Below, in pieces: positions 8,076-19,222 of a stretch of DNA of 64,000 nt. The notes beneath the pieces were generated by a model. It saw only the letters and a program-made list of their open reading frames with translations, was not told the DNA's origin and made no database searches. The translations under genes and the position numbers were made by a program. Numbering within the stretch: position 1 is the first letter of the stretch; every line of letters starts with the position of its first letter. This DNA comes from Streptomyces griseus (GTDB taxonomy: Bacteria; Actinomycetota; Actinomycetes; Streptomycetales; Streptomycetaceae), in assembly GCF_001715295.1 (NCBI RefSeq), contig NZ_MDKB01000002.1:680499-744498 (forward strand), given 5' to 3'.

Positions 8076-9191
8076 ATGTCGATGATCCGCGACCTGCGCG
8101 CCGCCGTGCGCCCGTCCCTCCGTAAGAGCAACGCCCCGTACAACAGTTACGACACCACCCGTGACCCGTCCGCCTCAAGCGCCGTCGTCGACTGCGCGGT
8201 CTACCGGGACGGGCGCCGGCTCACGGCGGACGGCTGCCGCACACCGCACGAGGCGATGCTGCGGGTGCGGGAGGAGGGCGGCTTCGCCTGGATCGGCCTG
8301 CACGAGCCGACCGAGGAGGAATTCGCCGGCATCGCCAGGGAGTTCGGCCTCCACCCGCTTGCCGTGGAAGACGCGGTCCACGCCCACCAGCGGCCCAAGC
8401 TGGAGCGGTACGACGACACGCTGTTCACCGTCTTCAAGACCATCCACTACGTGGAGCACGCCGAACTGACCGCCACCAGCGAGGTCGTGGAGACCGGTGA
8501 GGTGATGTGCTTCACCGGCCGGGACTTCGTCATCACCGTCCGGCACGGCGGTCAGGGCTCGCTGCGTGCCCTGCGCCACCGGCTCCAGGACGACCCGGAA
8601 CTGCTCGCCAAGGGCCCCTCCGCCGTCCTGCACTCCATCGCCGACCACGTCGTCGACGGCTACATCGCGGTCGCCTCGTCCGTGCAGGACGACATCGACG
8701 AGGTGGAGATCGACGTCTTCTCCACGCCGGCCAAGGGCGGCCCGCGCGGAGCGGACGCCGGCCGGATCTACCAGCTCAAGCGCGAGGTTCTGGAGTTCAA
8801 GCGGGCGGTGTCCCCGCTGCTGCGGCCGATGCAGCTGCTGAGCGAACGCCCGATGCGGCTGATCGACCCCGACATCCAGAAGTACTTCCGCGACGTGGCC
8901 GACCACCTGGCGCGGGTGCAGGAAGAGGTCATCGGCTTCGACGAGCTGCTGAACTCGATCCTCCAGGCGAACCTCGCGCAGGCCACCGTCACGCAGAACG
9001 AGGACATGCGCAAGATCACGTCCTGGGCGGCCATCGTCGCCGTACCGACGATGATCTGCGGCGTCTACGGGATGAACTTCGAGCACATGCCCGAACTCCG
9101 CTGGACGTACGGCTATCCGATGGTGATGGGCGTCATCGGCGTCGTCTGCTTCTCCATCCACCGCACCCTCAAGCGCAACGGCTGGCTCTAA
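8076..9191 (+). CDS. corA: CorA family Mg2+/Co2+ channel
   Basis: The 371-residue protein has a large cytoplasmic N-terminal domain, a long stalk helix (residues about 230-310) and two C-terminal transmembrane segments. The diagnostic YGMN selectivity-filter motif is near residues 331-334 (YGMNFEHMPE), and the basic C-terminal end RTLKRNGWL is typical. CorA pentamers import Mg2+ and also pass Co2+ or Ni2+. The ATG at 8076 has GAAGGAG about 7 bases upstream. The long upstream region may carry a regulatory leader. Two genes on, an MgtE-N/CBS protein suggests this neighbourhood handles divalent cations. Confidence 0.92.
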   Translation: MSMIRDLRAAVRPSLRKSNAPYNSYDTTRDPSASSAVVDCAVYRDGRRLTADGCRTPHEAMLRVREEGGFAWIGLHEPTEEEFAGIAREFGLHPLAVEDAVHAHQRPKLERYDDTLFTVFKTIHYVEHAELTATSEVVETGEVMCFTGRDFVITVRHGGQGSLRALRHRLQDDPELLAKGPSAVLHSIADHVVDGYIAVASSVQDDIDEVEIDVFSTPAKGGPRGADAGRIYQLKREVLEFKRAVSPLLRPMQLLSERPMRLIDPDIQKYFRDVADHLARVQEEVIGFDELLNSILQANLAQATVTQNEDMRKITSWAAIVAVPTMICGVYGMNFEHMPELRWTYGYPMVMGVIGVVCFSIHRTLKRNGWL

Positions 9192-9197
9192 TAGAGT
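9192..9197 (+). promoter_or_regulatory. Candidate -10 box (TAGAGT), leaderless start
   Basis: TAGAGT ends 7 bases before the ATG at 9205, just after the corA stop codon. No ribosome site is visible. Confidence 0.4.
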
Positions 9198-9204
9198 GCG
9201 CGGC

Positions 9205-9723
9205 ATGACTGCTGGTGACGCGCTGCTGGGCCGGGCTCTCGTCGAGGAGGCCACCAAGAAGTCCGGCCTGGTGTGGGTGCGCGGCTCCGGCCCCGCCCGC
9301 GCGCTGTGGCACGTGTGGCACGAGGGTGCGGCCGTGCTGGTCGGTGACGGTCCCGGCGAGCAGCCGTTCCCCGAGGGGCTGGTGGCGGGCGCCCCGGCCG
9401 AGGTGACCGTCCGGAGCAAGGACAAGGGCGGCCGGATCGTCGCGTGGACCGCCGTCGTCGCGGTCCTGGAGCCGCACTCCGAGGAGTGGGAGGCCGCGGT
9501 CGCCGACCTCAAGGGCAAGCGGCTGAACGCACCGGACGCCGAGCGGATGACCGAGCGCTGGGCACGTGAGTGCCGGGTCGTGCGGCTGGTGCCGGAGGCG
9601 CCCCGTACGGAGCTTCCCGACGGCTCGCTGGCCGCGGTCCCGCTGCCGACCGCGGCGACCACCCGCCGGACCGCGCCCGCCGCACTCCCCCGGCTGCTCC
9701 TGAAGCGGCGCGGGCGGCGCTGA
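9205..9723 (+). CDS. Conserved hypothetical protein (172 aa)
   Basis: I do not recognise a characterised family with confidence. The 172-residue protein is soluble. Its pattern SGLVWVRGSGPARALWHVWHEG followed by PGEQPFPEGL recalls flavin-binding split-barrel (pyridoxamine oxidase-like) proteins, where such strands build the barrel. The C-terminus ends in a basic stretch, LLLKRRGRR. It begins 13 bases after corA in the same direction, but its own TAGAGT box suggests separate transcription. A GTG at 9196, three codons earlier, is an alternative start. Confidence 0.6.
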   Translation: MTAGDALLGRALVEEATKKSGLVWVRGSGPARALWHVWHEGAAVLVGDGPGEQPFPEGLVAGAPAEVTVRSKDKGGRIVAWTAVVAVLEPHSEEWEAAVADLKGKRLNAPDAERMTERWARECRVVRLVPEAPRTELPDGSLAAVPLPTAATTRRTAPAALPRLLLKRRGRR

Positions 9724-9736
9724 CGGGCGGCGCCCG

Positions 9737-10513
9737 TCAGCCGGAGGACCTGGGGAGCTCGCCGCCGTAGTCGACGGTGTCGTCCTCGGACGGCGGTTCC
9801 AGGGCGAAGCTCCGGCCCCAGTCGGCGAGGGTCAGGGTCCCGCCGCCCCCTCCCCGGGCGACCCGCAGGGGGTACGGCGTGCCCTTCAGGGAGACGTCGA
9901 GCGTGCCACCCTCACCCTTTCCCCCCATGATCTGCACGGTACGCACCCCGCCGAGGGTGGAGCGGTCGCCCTTGTTGACCTTGCCGTGCAGCGTGAGCAC
10001 CCCGTCCAGCAGGGTCTTCTTCTCCGTGAAACCGCGCAGTTGCCGGTACGTGGGATCGTCCTCGGGGACCTTCACGTACTTGCCCTGGAGCTTGTCGGCG
10101 GCGGACCGGTCGCTCTCGTCGCCGCCGTCGGAGCCGTGGCCGTCGTCGGAGCCGTGGTTCCAGAAGCCGGCGTCGGCCTTGAGGTAGAGCTCGTCACCGA
10201 TCCGCAGCAGCGCGAACGTGCTCTGCCCGGAGGTCACCGAACCGGTGCCGCCATCCGCGCTGAGCTGCATGTTCAGGGTGTAGGTGCCGCCCTTGCCGAC
10301 CAGCTTGCCGGTGAGCCGCACGGCGTCCGAGGCGGCTGCCGCCGCCCGCGCCTTGCTGTCGATCTCCGCCGCACTCAGCTTGCCGACGCCGTTGGTCCCC
10401 TTGTCCGGGTCCTCACCGGCGCAGGCGGTCAGTGCGGCGGTCAGCCCCGCGCAGAGCACCACGGCGAGAGCGGTCCGGCGGTGAGCCCGGGCTGCCGGGG
10501 CGGAAGAGGTCAT
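9737..10513 (-). CDS. LppX/LprAFG-like lipoprotein
   Basis: A 258-residue exported lipoprotein. A basic N-terminus (ARAHRRT) is followed by a hydrophobic stretch and the lipobox LTAC (Cys about 31), then a GEDPDKG linker. The mature part has the pattern of LprG/LppX-type beta-sandwich proteins: KARAAAAASDAVRLTGKL, GKGGTYTLNMQL, GDELYLKADAGFW. In mycobacteria these carry lipids across the envelope; in Streptomyces the ligand is unknown. An Asp/Gly/Ser-rich loop (DDGHGSDGGDESDRS) interrupts the middle. The ATG at 10513 has GAGAGG upstream. Confidence 0.75.
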   Translation of the reverse strand: MTSSAPAARAHRRTALAVVLCAGLTAALTACAGEDPDKGTNGVGKLSAAEIDSKARAAAAASDAVRLTGKLVGKGGTYTLNMQLSADGGTGSVTSGQSTFALLRIGDELYLKADAGFWNHGSDDGHGSDGGDESDRSAADKLQGKYVKVPEDDPTYRQLRGFTEKKTLLDGVLTLHGKVNKGDRSTLGGVRTVQIMGGKGEGGTLDVSLKGTPYPLRVARGGGGGTLTLADWGRSFALEPPSEDDTVDYGGELPRSSG

Positions 10514-10683
10514 GGACGCAGTGCCTCTCGTGTGTGTCGGGGGGTGGCAGACGGCAGCGTACCCGTGCCCGGGAGGCCCTTCGGTCCAGCTCCGGACGGG
10601 CGGTCCGCCGGGGCACACCGGACCGGTACGGGCTAGCCTGATCACTGCGAAGGAGGACGTGAGGCACGGAGGAGGCGCGGAGT

Positions 10684-11958
10684 ATGGCGGCAGGCGCTCC
10701 CAGGGTTTTCGTCTCGCACCTCTCCGGCGTACCGGTGTTCGACCCCAATGGGGACCAGGTGGGCCGGGTCCGTGACCTGGTGGCGATGCTCAGGGTCGGC
10801 GGCCGCCCTCCGCGCCTGCTCGGCATGGTGGTCGAGGTGGTGAGCCGGCGAAGGATCTTCCTGCCCATCACCCGGGTGACGGGCGTCGAGTCGGGCCAGG
10901 TCATCACCACCGGTGTGGTCAACATGCGGCGCTTCGAACAGCGCCCGACCGAGCGCCTGGTCCTCGGCGAGTTTCTCGACCGGCGGGTGCGCCTGGTGGA
11001 GACGGGCGAGGAGGTCACCGTCCTCGACGTCGCCATCCAGCAGCTCCCGGCCCGGCGCGACTGGGAGATCGACAAGTTCTTCGTACGCAAGGGGAGGGGC
11101 GGCGCGCTGCGCCGCAAGGGCGAGACGCTGACCGTGGAGTGGTCGGCGATCAGCGGCTTCTCGCTGGAGGAGCAGGGGCAGGGGGCGGAGAGCCTGGTGG
11201 CCACGTTCGAGCGGCTGCGCCCCACCGACGTCGCTAACGCCCTGCACCACCTGTCGCCCAAGCGGCGGGCCGAGGTCGCCGCGGCCCTGGACGACGACCG
11301 GCTCGCCGACGTCCTGGAGGAGCTGCCCGGGGACGACCAGGTGGAGATCCTCGGCAAGCTGGAGGAGGACCGGGCCGCGGACGTCCTGGAGGCGATGGAC
11401 CCGGACGACGCGGCCGACCTGCTCTCGGAGCTGCCGGAGGCCGACAAGGAACGGCTGCTCGCCCTGATGCGGCCGGACGACGCCGCCGACGTGCGGCGGC
11501 TGATGGCGTACGAGGAACGGACCGCGGGCGGGCTGATGACGACGGAGCCGATCATCCTGCGGCCCGACGCGACCGTGGCGGACGCGCTGGCCCGGGTCCG
11601 CCAGCAGGACCTGTCCCCCGCGCTGGCCGCCCAGGTGTACGTCTGCCGGTCGCCGGACGAGACGCCGACCGGCAGGTACCTGGGCACGGTGCACTTCCAG
11701 CGGCTCCTGCGCGACCCGCCGTTCACCCTGGTCAGCTCGATCGTCGACAGCGACCTCGTGCCGCTGGCGCCGGACACCCCGCTGCCCGCCGTGACCAGCT
11801 ATCTGGCCGCGTACAACATGGTCTCGGTGCCCGTGGTCGACGAGAGCGGCTCCCTGCTGGGCGCGGTGACCGTGGACGACGTGCTGGACCACCTGCTCCC
11901 CGAGGACTGGCGCGAGACCGACTTCGAGGGTGAGGAGGGGATGGCGGGTGGCCGCTGA
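10684..11958 (+). CDS. Soluble MgtE N-domain/CBS protein with N-terminal PRC-barrel
   Basis: The 424-residue protein has an N-terminal PRC-barrel-like region (about 5-75, with DPNGDQVGRVRDLVAML), a second barrel-like region, an MgtE_N helical repeat domain (about 170-275, repeated DVLEELPGDD and DLLSELPEAD units) and a CBS pair (about 280-410). The transmembrane magnesium-channel domain of true MgtE is absent, so this cannot itself be a channel. It is more likely a cytosolic Mg2+ or nucleotide sensor. The ATG at 10684 follows GGAGG. The next gene overlaps its end by 11 bases, so the two are translationally coupled. Confidence 0.85.
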   Translation: MAAGAPRVFVSHLSGVPVFDPNGDQVGRVRDLVAMLRVGGRPPRLLGMVVEVVSRRRIFLPITRVTGVESGQVITTGVVNMRRFEQRPTERLVLGEFLDRRVRLVETGEEVTVLDVAIQQLPARRDWEIDKFFVRKGRGGALRRKGETLTVEWSAISGFSLEEQGQGAESLVATFERLRPTDVANALHHLSPKRRAEVAAALDDDRLADVLEELPGDDQVEILGKLEEDRAADVLEAMDPDDAADLLSELPEADKERLLALMRPDDAADVRRLMAYEERTAGGLMTTEPIILRPDATVADALARVRQQDLSPALAAQVYVCRSPDETPTGRYLGTVHFQRLLRDPPFTLVSSIVDSDLVPLAPDTPLPAVTSYLAAYNMVSVPVVDESGSLLGAVTVDDVLDHLLPEDWRETDFEGEEGMAGGR

Positions 11959-12508
11959 GGACCGGGCGAAGGCGGCGTCGACGGGTGCGTCGGGCGTCGT
12001 GCGCCCCCCGCGGCCCAGGCTCGACCAGCCGAAGGCGCCACGGCGCCGGCTGCTGCCGGAGTACGACCCCGAGGCGTTCGGCCGGTTCTCGGAGCGCATC
12101 GCCCGCTTCCTGGGCACCGGACGGTTCATCGTCTGGATGACGCTGATCATCATCATCTGGGTCGTGTGGAACATCTGCGCACCGGCCGGGGTCCGGTTCG
12201 ACGAGTACCCGTTCATCTTCCTGACCCTGATGCTCTCCCTCCAGGCCTCGTACGCGGCGCCGCTGATCCTGCTCGCGCAGAACCGCCAGGACGACCGCGA
12301 CCGCGTCACCCACGAGCAGGACAGGAAGCAGAACGAGCGCTCCATCGCGGACACCGAGTACCTCACCCGCGAGATCGCCGCGCTCCGGATGGGCCTCGGC
12401 GAGGTCGCCACCCGGGACTGGATCCGCTCGGAACTGGAGGCGATGGTGAGGGACATGGAGGAGCGCCGGGTCGTCCTCCCGTCCGAGAGTGACGAAGCCG
12501 ACCGGTGA
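11948..12508 (+). CDS. DUF1003 membrane protein
   Basis: A 186-residue protein with a Pro/Arg-rich cytoplasmic start, two transmembrane segments (FIVWMTLIIIIWVVWNI near residue 62 and FIFLTLMLSLQASYAAPLIL near 92) and a charged helical tail. The stretch QNRQDDRDR and the following IADTEYL-x-REIAALR are typical of DUF1003. The GTG start at 11948 is preceded by AGGAGGGG and overlaps the previous gene by 11 bases. Function is unknown; coupling to an MgtE-N/CBS sensor suggests the two act together at the membrane. Confidence 0.82.
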   Translation: MAAEDRAKAASTGASGVVRPPRPRLDQPKAPRRRLLPEYDPEAFGRFSERIARFLGTGRFIVWMTLIIIIWVVWNICAPAGVRFDEYPFIFLTLMLSLQASYAAPLILLAQNRQDDRDRVTHEQDRKQNERSIADTEYLTREIAALRMGLGEVATRDWIRSELEAMVRDMEERRVVLPSESDEADR

Positions 12509-12538
12509 GGGGCTACCCACGCGTAGCCTCGGGCGCCG

Positions 12539-12544
12539 TACCAT
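12539..12544 (+). promoter_or_regulatory. Candidate -10 box (TACCAT), leaderless start of mrp
   Basis: TACCAT ends 7 bases before the ATG at 12552. No ribosome site is visible upstream of that ATG. Confidence 0.4.
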
Positions 12545-12551
12545 CGTCCGT

Positions 12552-13685
12552 ATGGCTACGGAAGACGCGGTGCGCGAAGCGCTGGCGACAGTGAACGACC
12601 CGGAGATCCACCGACCGATCACCGAGCTGGGCATGGTGAAATCGGTCGATATCGATCCGGACGGTGTAGTCGCTGTCACCGTGTACCTCACGGTCTCCGG
12701 CTGCCCGATGCGCGAGACGATCACCAAGAACGTCACCGACGCGGTGGCCCGCGTCGAGGGCGTCTCGCGGGTCGAGGTGACCCTCGACGTGATGAGCGAC
12801 GAGCAGCGCAAGGACCTCGCCGCCTCGCTGCGCGGCGGTACGGCGGAGCGCGAGGTGCCGTTCGCCAAGCCCGGTTCGCTGACCCGGGTCTACGCGGTCG
12901 CGTCCGGCAAGGGCGGTGTCGGCAAGTCCTCGGTGACCGTCAACCTCGCCGCGGCGATGGCGGCCGACGGGCTCAAGGTCGGCGTCGTGGACGCGGACAT
13001 CTACGGGCACAGCGTGCCCCGGATGCTCGGCGCGGACGGCAAGCCGACGCAGGTCGAGAACATGATCATGCCGCCGTCCTCGCACGGCGTGAAGGTCATC
13101 TCCATCGGCATGTTCACCCCGGGCAACGCCCCGGTAGTGTGGCGAGGCCCGATGCTCCACCGCGCACTGCAGCAGTTCCTCGCCGATGTGTACTGGGGTG
13201 ATCTGGACGTCCTGCTGCTCGACCTGCCGCCGGGCACCGGTGACATCGCGATCTCCGTCGCACAGCTCGTACCCAACGCCGAGATCCTGGTCGTCACGAC
13301 CCCGCAGCAGGCCGCCGCGGAGGTCGCCGAGCGGGCCGGCTCCATCGCCGTGCAGACGCACCAGAAGATCGTCGGCGTCGTCGAGAACATGTCGGGCATG
13401 CCCTGCCCGCACTGCGACGAGACGGTCGACGTGTTCGGTTCGGGCGGCGGGCAGCGGGTCGCCGACGGGCTGACGAAGACGGTCGGCGCCGAGGTGCCGG
13501 TCCTGGGCTCGATCCCGATCGACGTACGCCTGCGTGAGGGCGGCGACGAGGGCAAGCCCGTCGTCCTGTCCGACCCGGACTCCCCGGCCGGGGCGGCGCT
13601 GCGGTCCATCGCCGAGCGGCTGGGAGGCCGTCAGCGCGGCCTGTCCGGCATGTCCTTGGGGCTCACGCCGCGCAACAAGTTCTGA
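12552..13685 (+). CDS. mrp: Mrp/NBP35-type P-loop ATPase, Fe-S cluster carrier
   Basis: The 377-residue protein has an N-terminal MIP18/DUF59 domain (residues about 1-80, with TVYLTVSGCPMR) and a deviant Walker A motif SGKGGVGKSS at 118-127. An RGPMLHRALQQFL signature, LLLDLPPGTGD and the CPHC pair near residue 285 that bridges an Fe-S cluster in the dimer follow. Mrp proteins assemble [4Fe-4S] clusters and pass them to apo-enzymes in the cytosol. Length and motifs are complete. It starts behind a TACCAT box without a leader and ends at a very strong terminator. Confidence 0.9.
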   Translation: MATEDAVREALATVNDPEIHRPITELGMVKSVDIDPDGVVAVTVYLTVSGCPMRETITKNVTDAVARVEGVSRVEVTLDVMSDEQRKDLAASLRGGTAEREVPFAKPGSLTRVYAVASGKGGVGKSSVTVNLAAAMAADGLKVGVVDADIYGHSVPRMLGADGKPTQVENMIMPPSSHGVKVISIGMFTPGNAPVVWRGPMLHRALQQFLADVYWGDLDVLLLDLPPGTGDIAISVAQLVPNAEILVVTTPQQAAAEVAERAGSIAVQTHQKIVGVVENMSGMPCPHCDETVDVFGSGGGQRVADGLTKTVGAEVPVLGSIPIDVRLREGGDEGKPVVLSDPDSPAGAALRSIAERLGGRQRGLSGMSLGLTPRNKF

Positions 13686-13689
13686 GAGC

Positions 13690-13743
13690 GGTGCACGGGG
13701 AAGGGGGCGGCCTCCGCGGAGGCCGCCCCCTTCCCCGTGCACC
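13690..13743. terminator. 26-bp perfect hairpin terminator
   Basis: Arms 13690-13715 and 13718-13743 are exact inverted repeats with almost no loop. It sits right after mrp and before the converging gene at 13847, one of the longest stems in the window. Confidence 0.9.
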
Positions 13744-13846
13744 GGCGCCGGGAATCCCTGCCCGCCTGCCGTCCGGCCCACGCACCGCCTGGCGGGGTGT
13801 GCCGGCCGCTCGCCCTCACCCCCGCGCCGCGCGGACCGCGCGATGC

Positions 13847-14509
13847 TCAGTCGCCGTACGACGCGATGTCACCGATCACGGAGAAGCCCAGGCCGTACGC
13901 GCTCATGCCGCGCCCGTAGGCGCCGATGTGCACCCCGTCCGGAGCCGATCCCGCGAGCACCCAGCCGAACTCCGACTCCCGGTAGTGGAATTCCACCGGC
14001 ACGCCGTCCACGGGGAGCGAGAGCGTCGACCAGGGTGCCTGCTCCAGGTCGTCGGCGAGCACGAAGGCGGTCTCGGTCTGCTGGTCCAGCCATTCGCCAC
14101 GCAGGGTGTGGTCCATCTGCGGGGGCCAGGTGCACGACAGCAGGGCCGAGCCGGCCAGCCACGCCGCGGAGGAGACCGTGGTGGCCTCCAGCACCCCCGT
14201 ACCGTCCCCGCTGTGCCGTACCGGGCTGCTGCCCACGGTGACGACGACGGCGAAACGTGCCTTCTCCGCACCCGCGTCGGCCCGCACGACCGGCTCCTCG
14301 CCGTGCCCGGTGGATCCGTGCTGCACCGTGCCGTCCGCCGCGGCGGCCACCTGCATCAGCCAGCGCGGACCGGTGAAGGCCGCGTCCAGCCCGTACCAGG
14401 GGAACGGCGCCTTGAGATAGCCGTCGACACTACGCCGGGCCGTCGGCGCTCCTTCCGCGGTGGCTGCGCGGGGCGCACCGTCCGCCCCTACCCGACTCGT
14501 CGTCTCCAC
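13847..14509 (-). CDS. Conserved Streptomyces protein of unknown function (220 aa)
   Basis: I do not recognise a family with known function. The 220-residue protein has no signal peptide or membrane helix. It is rich in aromatic residues and Gly in its C-terminal half (EFHYRESEFGWVLAGSAPDGVHIGAYGRGMSAYGLGFSVI), suggesting a beta-rich fold. The GTG start at 14509 is preferred because GGAGG lies about 9 bases upstream; the ATG at 14605 would add 32 low-complexity residues with no ribosome site. It lies downstream of tatB in the same direction with a gap of about 130 bases. Confidence 0.6.
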   Translation of the reverse strand: METTSRVGADGAPRAATAEGAPTARRSVDGYLKAPFPWYGLDAAFTGPRWLMQVAAAADGTVQHGSTGHGEEPVVRADAGAEKARFAVVVTVGSSPVRHSGDGTGVLEATTVSSAAWLAGSALLSCTWPPQMDHTLRGEWLDQQTETAFVLADDLEQAPWSTLSLPVDGVPVEFHYRESEFGWVLAGSAPDGVHIGAYGRGMSAYGLGFSVIGDIASYGD

Positions 14510-14635
14510 TGCCCGGCCGCCTCCTCGATCTGTCGATGATCCGGAGCGGCCCGCCCCCCACGGGACACGGGCAACCTCGCTACCGGACAGATGGAGAATA
14601 GCCATACGGCCCGGACGAGCCGGGATTGACGGGTC

Positions 14636-15097
14636 TCAGGTGGCGTCTGCGTCGAAGGGCGGACGCTCGTCCCCGGCGGGCTGCGGGGCCTTCTTGAGGA
14701 GATCGGGCGTGGCACCCGCGGCCGGTGCGGCGGCCGCGGACGACCCGCCGTCCGACGACGGGGCGCTCGCGCGGCCGTTCACCGCGTCGGTGACCTCCGC
14801 CATCTCCTTGCGCAGGTCGAAGCTCTCGCGGATCTCCTTGAGCCCGAGGTCGTCGTTGCCGTCCGAGAGCTGCTTGCGGATGAACGTCTTCGGGTTCAGA
14901 TCCTCGAACTCGAAGTCCTTGAACTGGGGGCCGAGCTCCGAGCGGATGTCTTCCTTGGCACTGTCCGAGAACTCACGGATCTTGCGGATGGTGCGCGTGA
15001 CGTCCTGGATGACCTTCGGCAGCTTCTCGGGGCCGAAGACGAGCACGGCAAGAACCACGAGCGTCAGCAGCTCGAGTGCGCCTATGTCATTGAACAC
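14636..15097 (-). CDS. tatB: Twin-arginine translocation protein TatB
   Basis: The 153-residue protein begins VFNDIGALELLTLVVLAVLVFGPEKLPK. This is the N-terminal membrane helix of TatA/TatB proteins, with the conserved FGPEKLP hinge, an amphipathic helix (VIQDVTRTIRKIREFSDSAKEDIRSELG) and a variable tail. The E in the membrane helix (GALELL) and the length favour TatB over TatA. TatB with TatC recognises RR-signal peptides. The GTG at 15097 follows GAGGAG. It lies downstream of htrA, a conserved actinobacterial arrangement linking export with envelope stress. Confidence 0.88.
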   Translation of the reverse strand: MFNDIGALELLTLVVLAVLVFGPEKLPKVIQDVTRTIRKIREFSDSAKEDIRSELGPQFKDFEFEDLNPKTFIRKQLSDGNDDLGLKEIRESFDLRKEMAEVTDAVNGRASAPSSDGGSSAAAAPAAGATPDLLKKAPQPAGDERPPFDADAT

Positions 15098-15225
15098 CTT
15101 GCTGCTCCTCGTGTTCTCCGCGTGTTCCCTGCGTTCCCGCGGTTCTCCGCCACCAGGTCGTCAAGGGGCCGGACCGGCTCCACGGTACCCGCCGAAGCTG
15201 TCCGGGCGGTACCTGCCGGTGTCCG

Positions 15226-17175
<1,950 letters not shown>

Positions 17176-17266
17176 ACTCTCCCCGCCACTGGCCTCTGCA
17201 CGCCCCCGCGGGGGCGTTCCTGCCGGAATTCAACCAGGTTTGCGAATCGGCGCGCAGGGTCCCCGG

Positions 17267-18286
17267 TCAGCGCAGCGGGGAGAGCGGAATCGCCCGGTCG
17301 CGCACCTGCGGCGGGGCCGAGGGTGCCGCCACCGAGGGCGCAGCCGGTTTCGGGGCCGCGGGCCGGCCGAGGGCGGCGGAGAACAGCGGACCGGCGTCCG
17401 TCGGGCGTATCAGCGGCGGGACCGTCACGTTCAGCACGGGGAAGGCGAGCGTGCGCCCGGTGAGAGCCGGCGTGCCGAGCAGGGAGGGCGCGGCGACGAG
17501 CACCGGCCCGGAAACCGAGGACGGCGTCGGCGCCGGAGCCTTCGGTACGCCCGGGCCCCCACCGGTCGCGAGTGCGCCGCCATCCGTCCGGGAGGCCGCG
17601 GTGGAGGAGCTCCCGGTCCGCGACTCGGCGCTCCCGCTGCGCGCAGCGGCGCTCGCCGCCCGGGTCTTGGAGTCGAGCGGGGTCACGCGGGCACCGGCGC
17701 CCTCCGCGCTGAGCGGCGCGTCGGGCCCGTAACCGAGCGGCAGGGTGCCGCCGAGCGCGATGGCCGCCAGCGAGACGGCGCCGGCCGCGGCGAACGCGAA
17801 ACGCCGGGCACGCCAGGGGGAACGCTCCGCCTCGCGGCCGGTTCCGTGGACGCGGAAGACCGGATCCGAGGGCCGGCCGGGCAGCACGGCGCCCGAACCG
17901 TGCGCGGTGGGCAGGTAACCGAAGCCGCTCAGGGGTGAGGACCCCGGAGGCTCCGTACGACCGGGGGGACGCAGGACGGGGAAGACCCCTTCCCCGAGGC
18001 GTCTGCCGCCACCGAAGGGTTCGCCCCGGCTGTCGTCGTCACCGCCGGCGCCCCCGGGGAGACCCTGCAGGCGCGCGAGGAAGCCCTCCGAGGGTGAGGG
18101 CGGGGCGGCGGAGGCGAAGGCGCTCTTCAGCCGCCGCTGGGCGTCGGCCTCGGCCTTGCAGCGGGAACAGGTCGCCAGGTGGGCGAGGACCCGCTCCCGG
18201 GCATCGTGCGCGAGCTCGCCGTCGACAAGCGCGGCGAGCCGGTCCCCCAGGTGCTGCTCCGCGGGGGTCTGACCTGTGCCACTCAC
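17267..18286 (-). CDS. Membrane anti-sigma factor with zinc-binding (ZAS) domain
   Basis: The 339-residue protein has an N-terminal anti-sigma domain with the zinc motif H-x3-C-x2-C (His36, Cys40, Cys43 in [13 protein letters not shown]), a proline-rich linker, a transmembrane segment (about 162-183, [18 protein letters not shown]) and a Ser/Ala-rich extracytoplasmic domain. It should hold the upstream ECF sigma factor inactive until envelope or redox stress. Its GTG start overlaps the sigma stop codon (GTGA), so the pair is translationally coupled. By position it corresponds to RseA of the mycobacterial SigE locus. Confidence 0.88.
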   Translation of the reverse strand: MSGTGQTPAEQHLGDRLAALVDGELAHDARERVLAHLATCSRCKAEADAQRRLKSAFASAAPPSPSEGFLARLQGLPGGAGGDDDSRGEPFGGGRRLGEGVFPVLRPPGRTEPPGSSPLSGFGYLPTAHGSGAVLPGRPSDPVFRVHGTGREAERSPWRARRFAFAAAGAVSLAAIALGGTLPLGYGPDAPLSAEGAGARVTPLDSKTRAASAAARSGSAESRTGSSSTAASRTDGGALATGGGPGVPKAPAPTPSSVSGPVLVAAPSLLGTPALTGRTLAFPVLNVTVPPLIRPTDAGPLFSAALGRPAAPKPAAPSVAAPSAPPQVRDRAIPLSPLR

Positions 18287-19044
18287 GCCGTTCCGCCCTC
18301 CCCTGCCAGGACCGCGTCCGCCAGGGAACGCTGCTCGGCGCGGGCCTCGGGCGAACGGTGCTGCAGCGCCTTGCGCAGGTGGGAGCGGCCGCGGTGGATG
18401 CGGCTGCGCACCGTGCCGAGCTTGACGCCGAGGGTGGCGGCGATCTCCTCGTACGAGAGGCCTTCGATGTCGCAGAGCACGACCGCGGCGCGGAACTCGG
18501 GCGCGAGGGTGTCCAGCGCCTGCTGCACGTCCGCGTCGAAGTGCGTGTCGTTGAAGACCTGCTGGGGGGACGGCTCGCGGCTCGGCAGCCGCTCCGCGGC
18601 GTCGTCGCCCAGCGAGTCGAAACGGATCCGCTGCTTGCGGCGGACCATGTCGAGGAAGAGATTCGTCGTGATTCTGTGCAGCCAGCCCTCGAACGTGCCG
18701 GGCGTGTACGTCGACAGCGAACGGAAGACACGGACGAAGACCTCCTGGGTGAGGTCCTCGGCGTCGTGCTGATTACCCGTCAGGCGGTAGGCGAGGCGGT
18801 ACACCCGACCGCTGTGCGTGCTGACGATCTCTTCCCATGAGGGCGGGGTCCACGCCTGAGAATCCGCATCAGAGGCGAAGGTCGCGGTCGGTGCGGAAAC
18901 GTTGGAAGAACGGTCAGCGATGTCGGTCACGGATTTCGGCTCACCCGCCGACCCGAGGAAGCGCCGCAGCACTCCTCCCCGGCCCACAGGCGCAGCCGCA
19001 CCTCCCCTATCGGCTCTGGTGGTGTCCAGTGGAGCCCCTACCAT
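18283..19044 (-). CDS. ECF RNA polymerase sigma factor (mycobacterial SigE-like)
   Basis: The 253-residue protein has an N-terminal extension of about 75 residues, region 2 ([29 protein letters not shown], with the melting motif [20 protein letters not shown]) and region 4 ([29 protein letters not shown] then [18 protein letters not shown]). The ATG at 19044 is chosen over the GTG at 19050 because CGAGGTGG precedes it. The neighbours (anti-sigma, htrA, tatB, and a divergent O-methyltransferase) match the mycobacterial sigE locus from memory, so this is probably an envelope-stress sigma. It is not the gene called sigE in Streptomyces coelicolor. Confidence 0.9.
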   Translation of the reverse strand: MVGAPLDTTRADRGGAAAPVGRGGVLRRFLGSAGEPKSVTDIADRSSNVSAPTATFASDADSQAWTPPSWEEIVSTHSGRVYRLAYRLTGNQHDAEDLTQEVFVRVFRSLSTYTPGTFEGWLHRITTNLFLDMVRRKQRIRFDSLGDDAAERLPSREPSPQQVFNDTHFDADVQQALDTLAPEFRAAVVLCDIEGLSYEEIAATLGVKLGTVRSRIHRGRSHLRKALQHRSPEARAEQRSLADAVLAGEGGTA

Positions 19045-19222
19045 AGCCACCTCGCCCGTTAGCTCCGGATAAGCCTTATTCCCTGGTGGTGCCCGGTCTT
19101 CCGGGAACCCAGGGGCACCGTCGCGGGCCCGGCCACGGGGCCCGGTCCAGGTGTTTTCCCCTGCCCCTTCCTAACGCCCGGTCCCATCTGCGGGTTCCCG
19201 GCTCCAGCCGATACAGTCACCG

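Noticed and set aside
8175..9662. A 495-codon minus-strand frame opposite corA
   Set aside because: The corA GMN motif and CorA length support the plus strand; the minus frame is low complexity.
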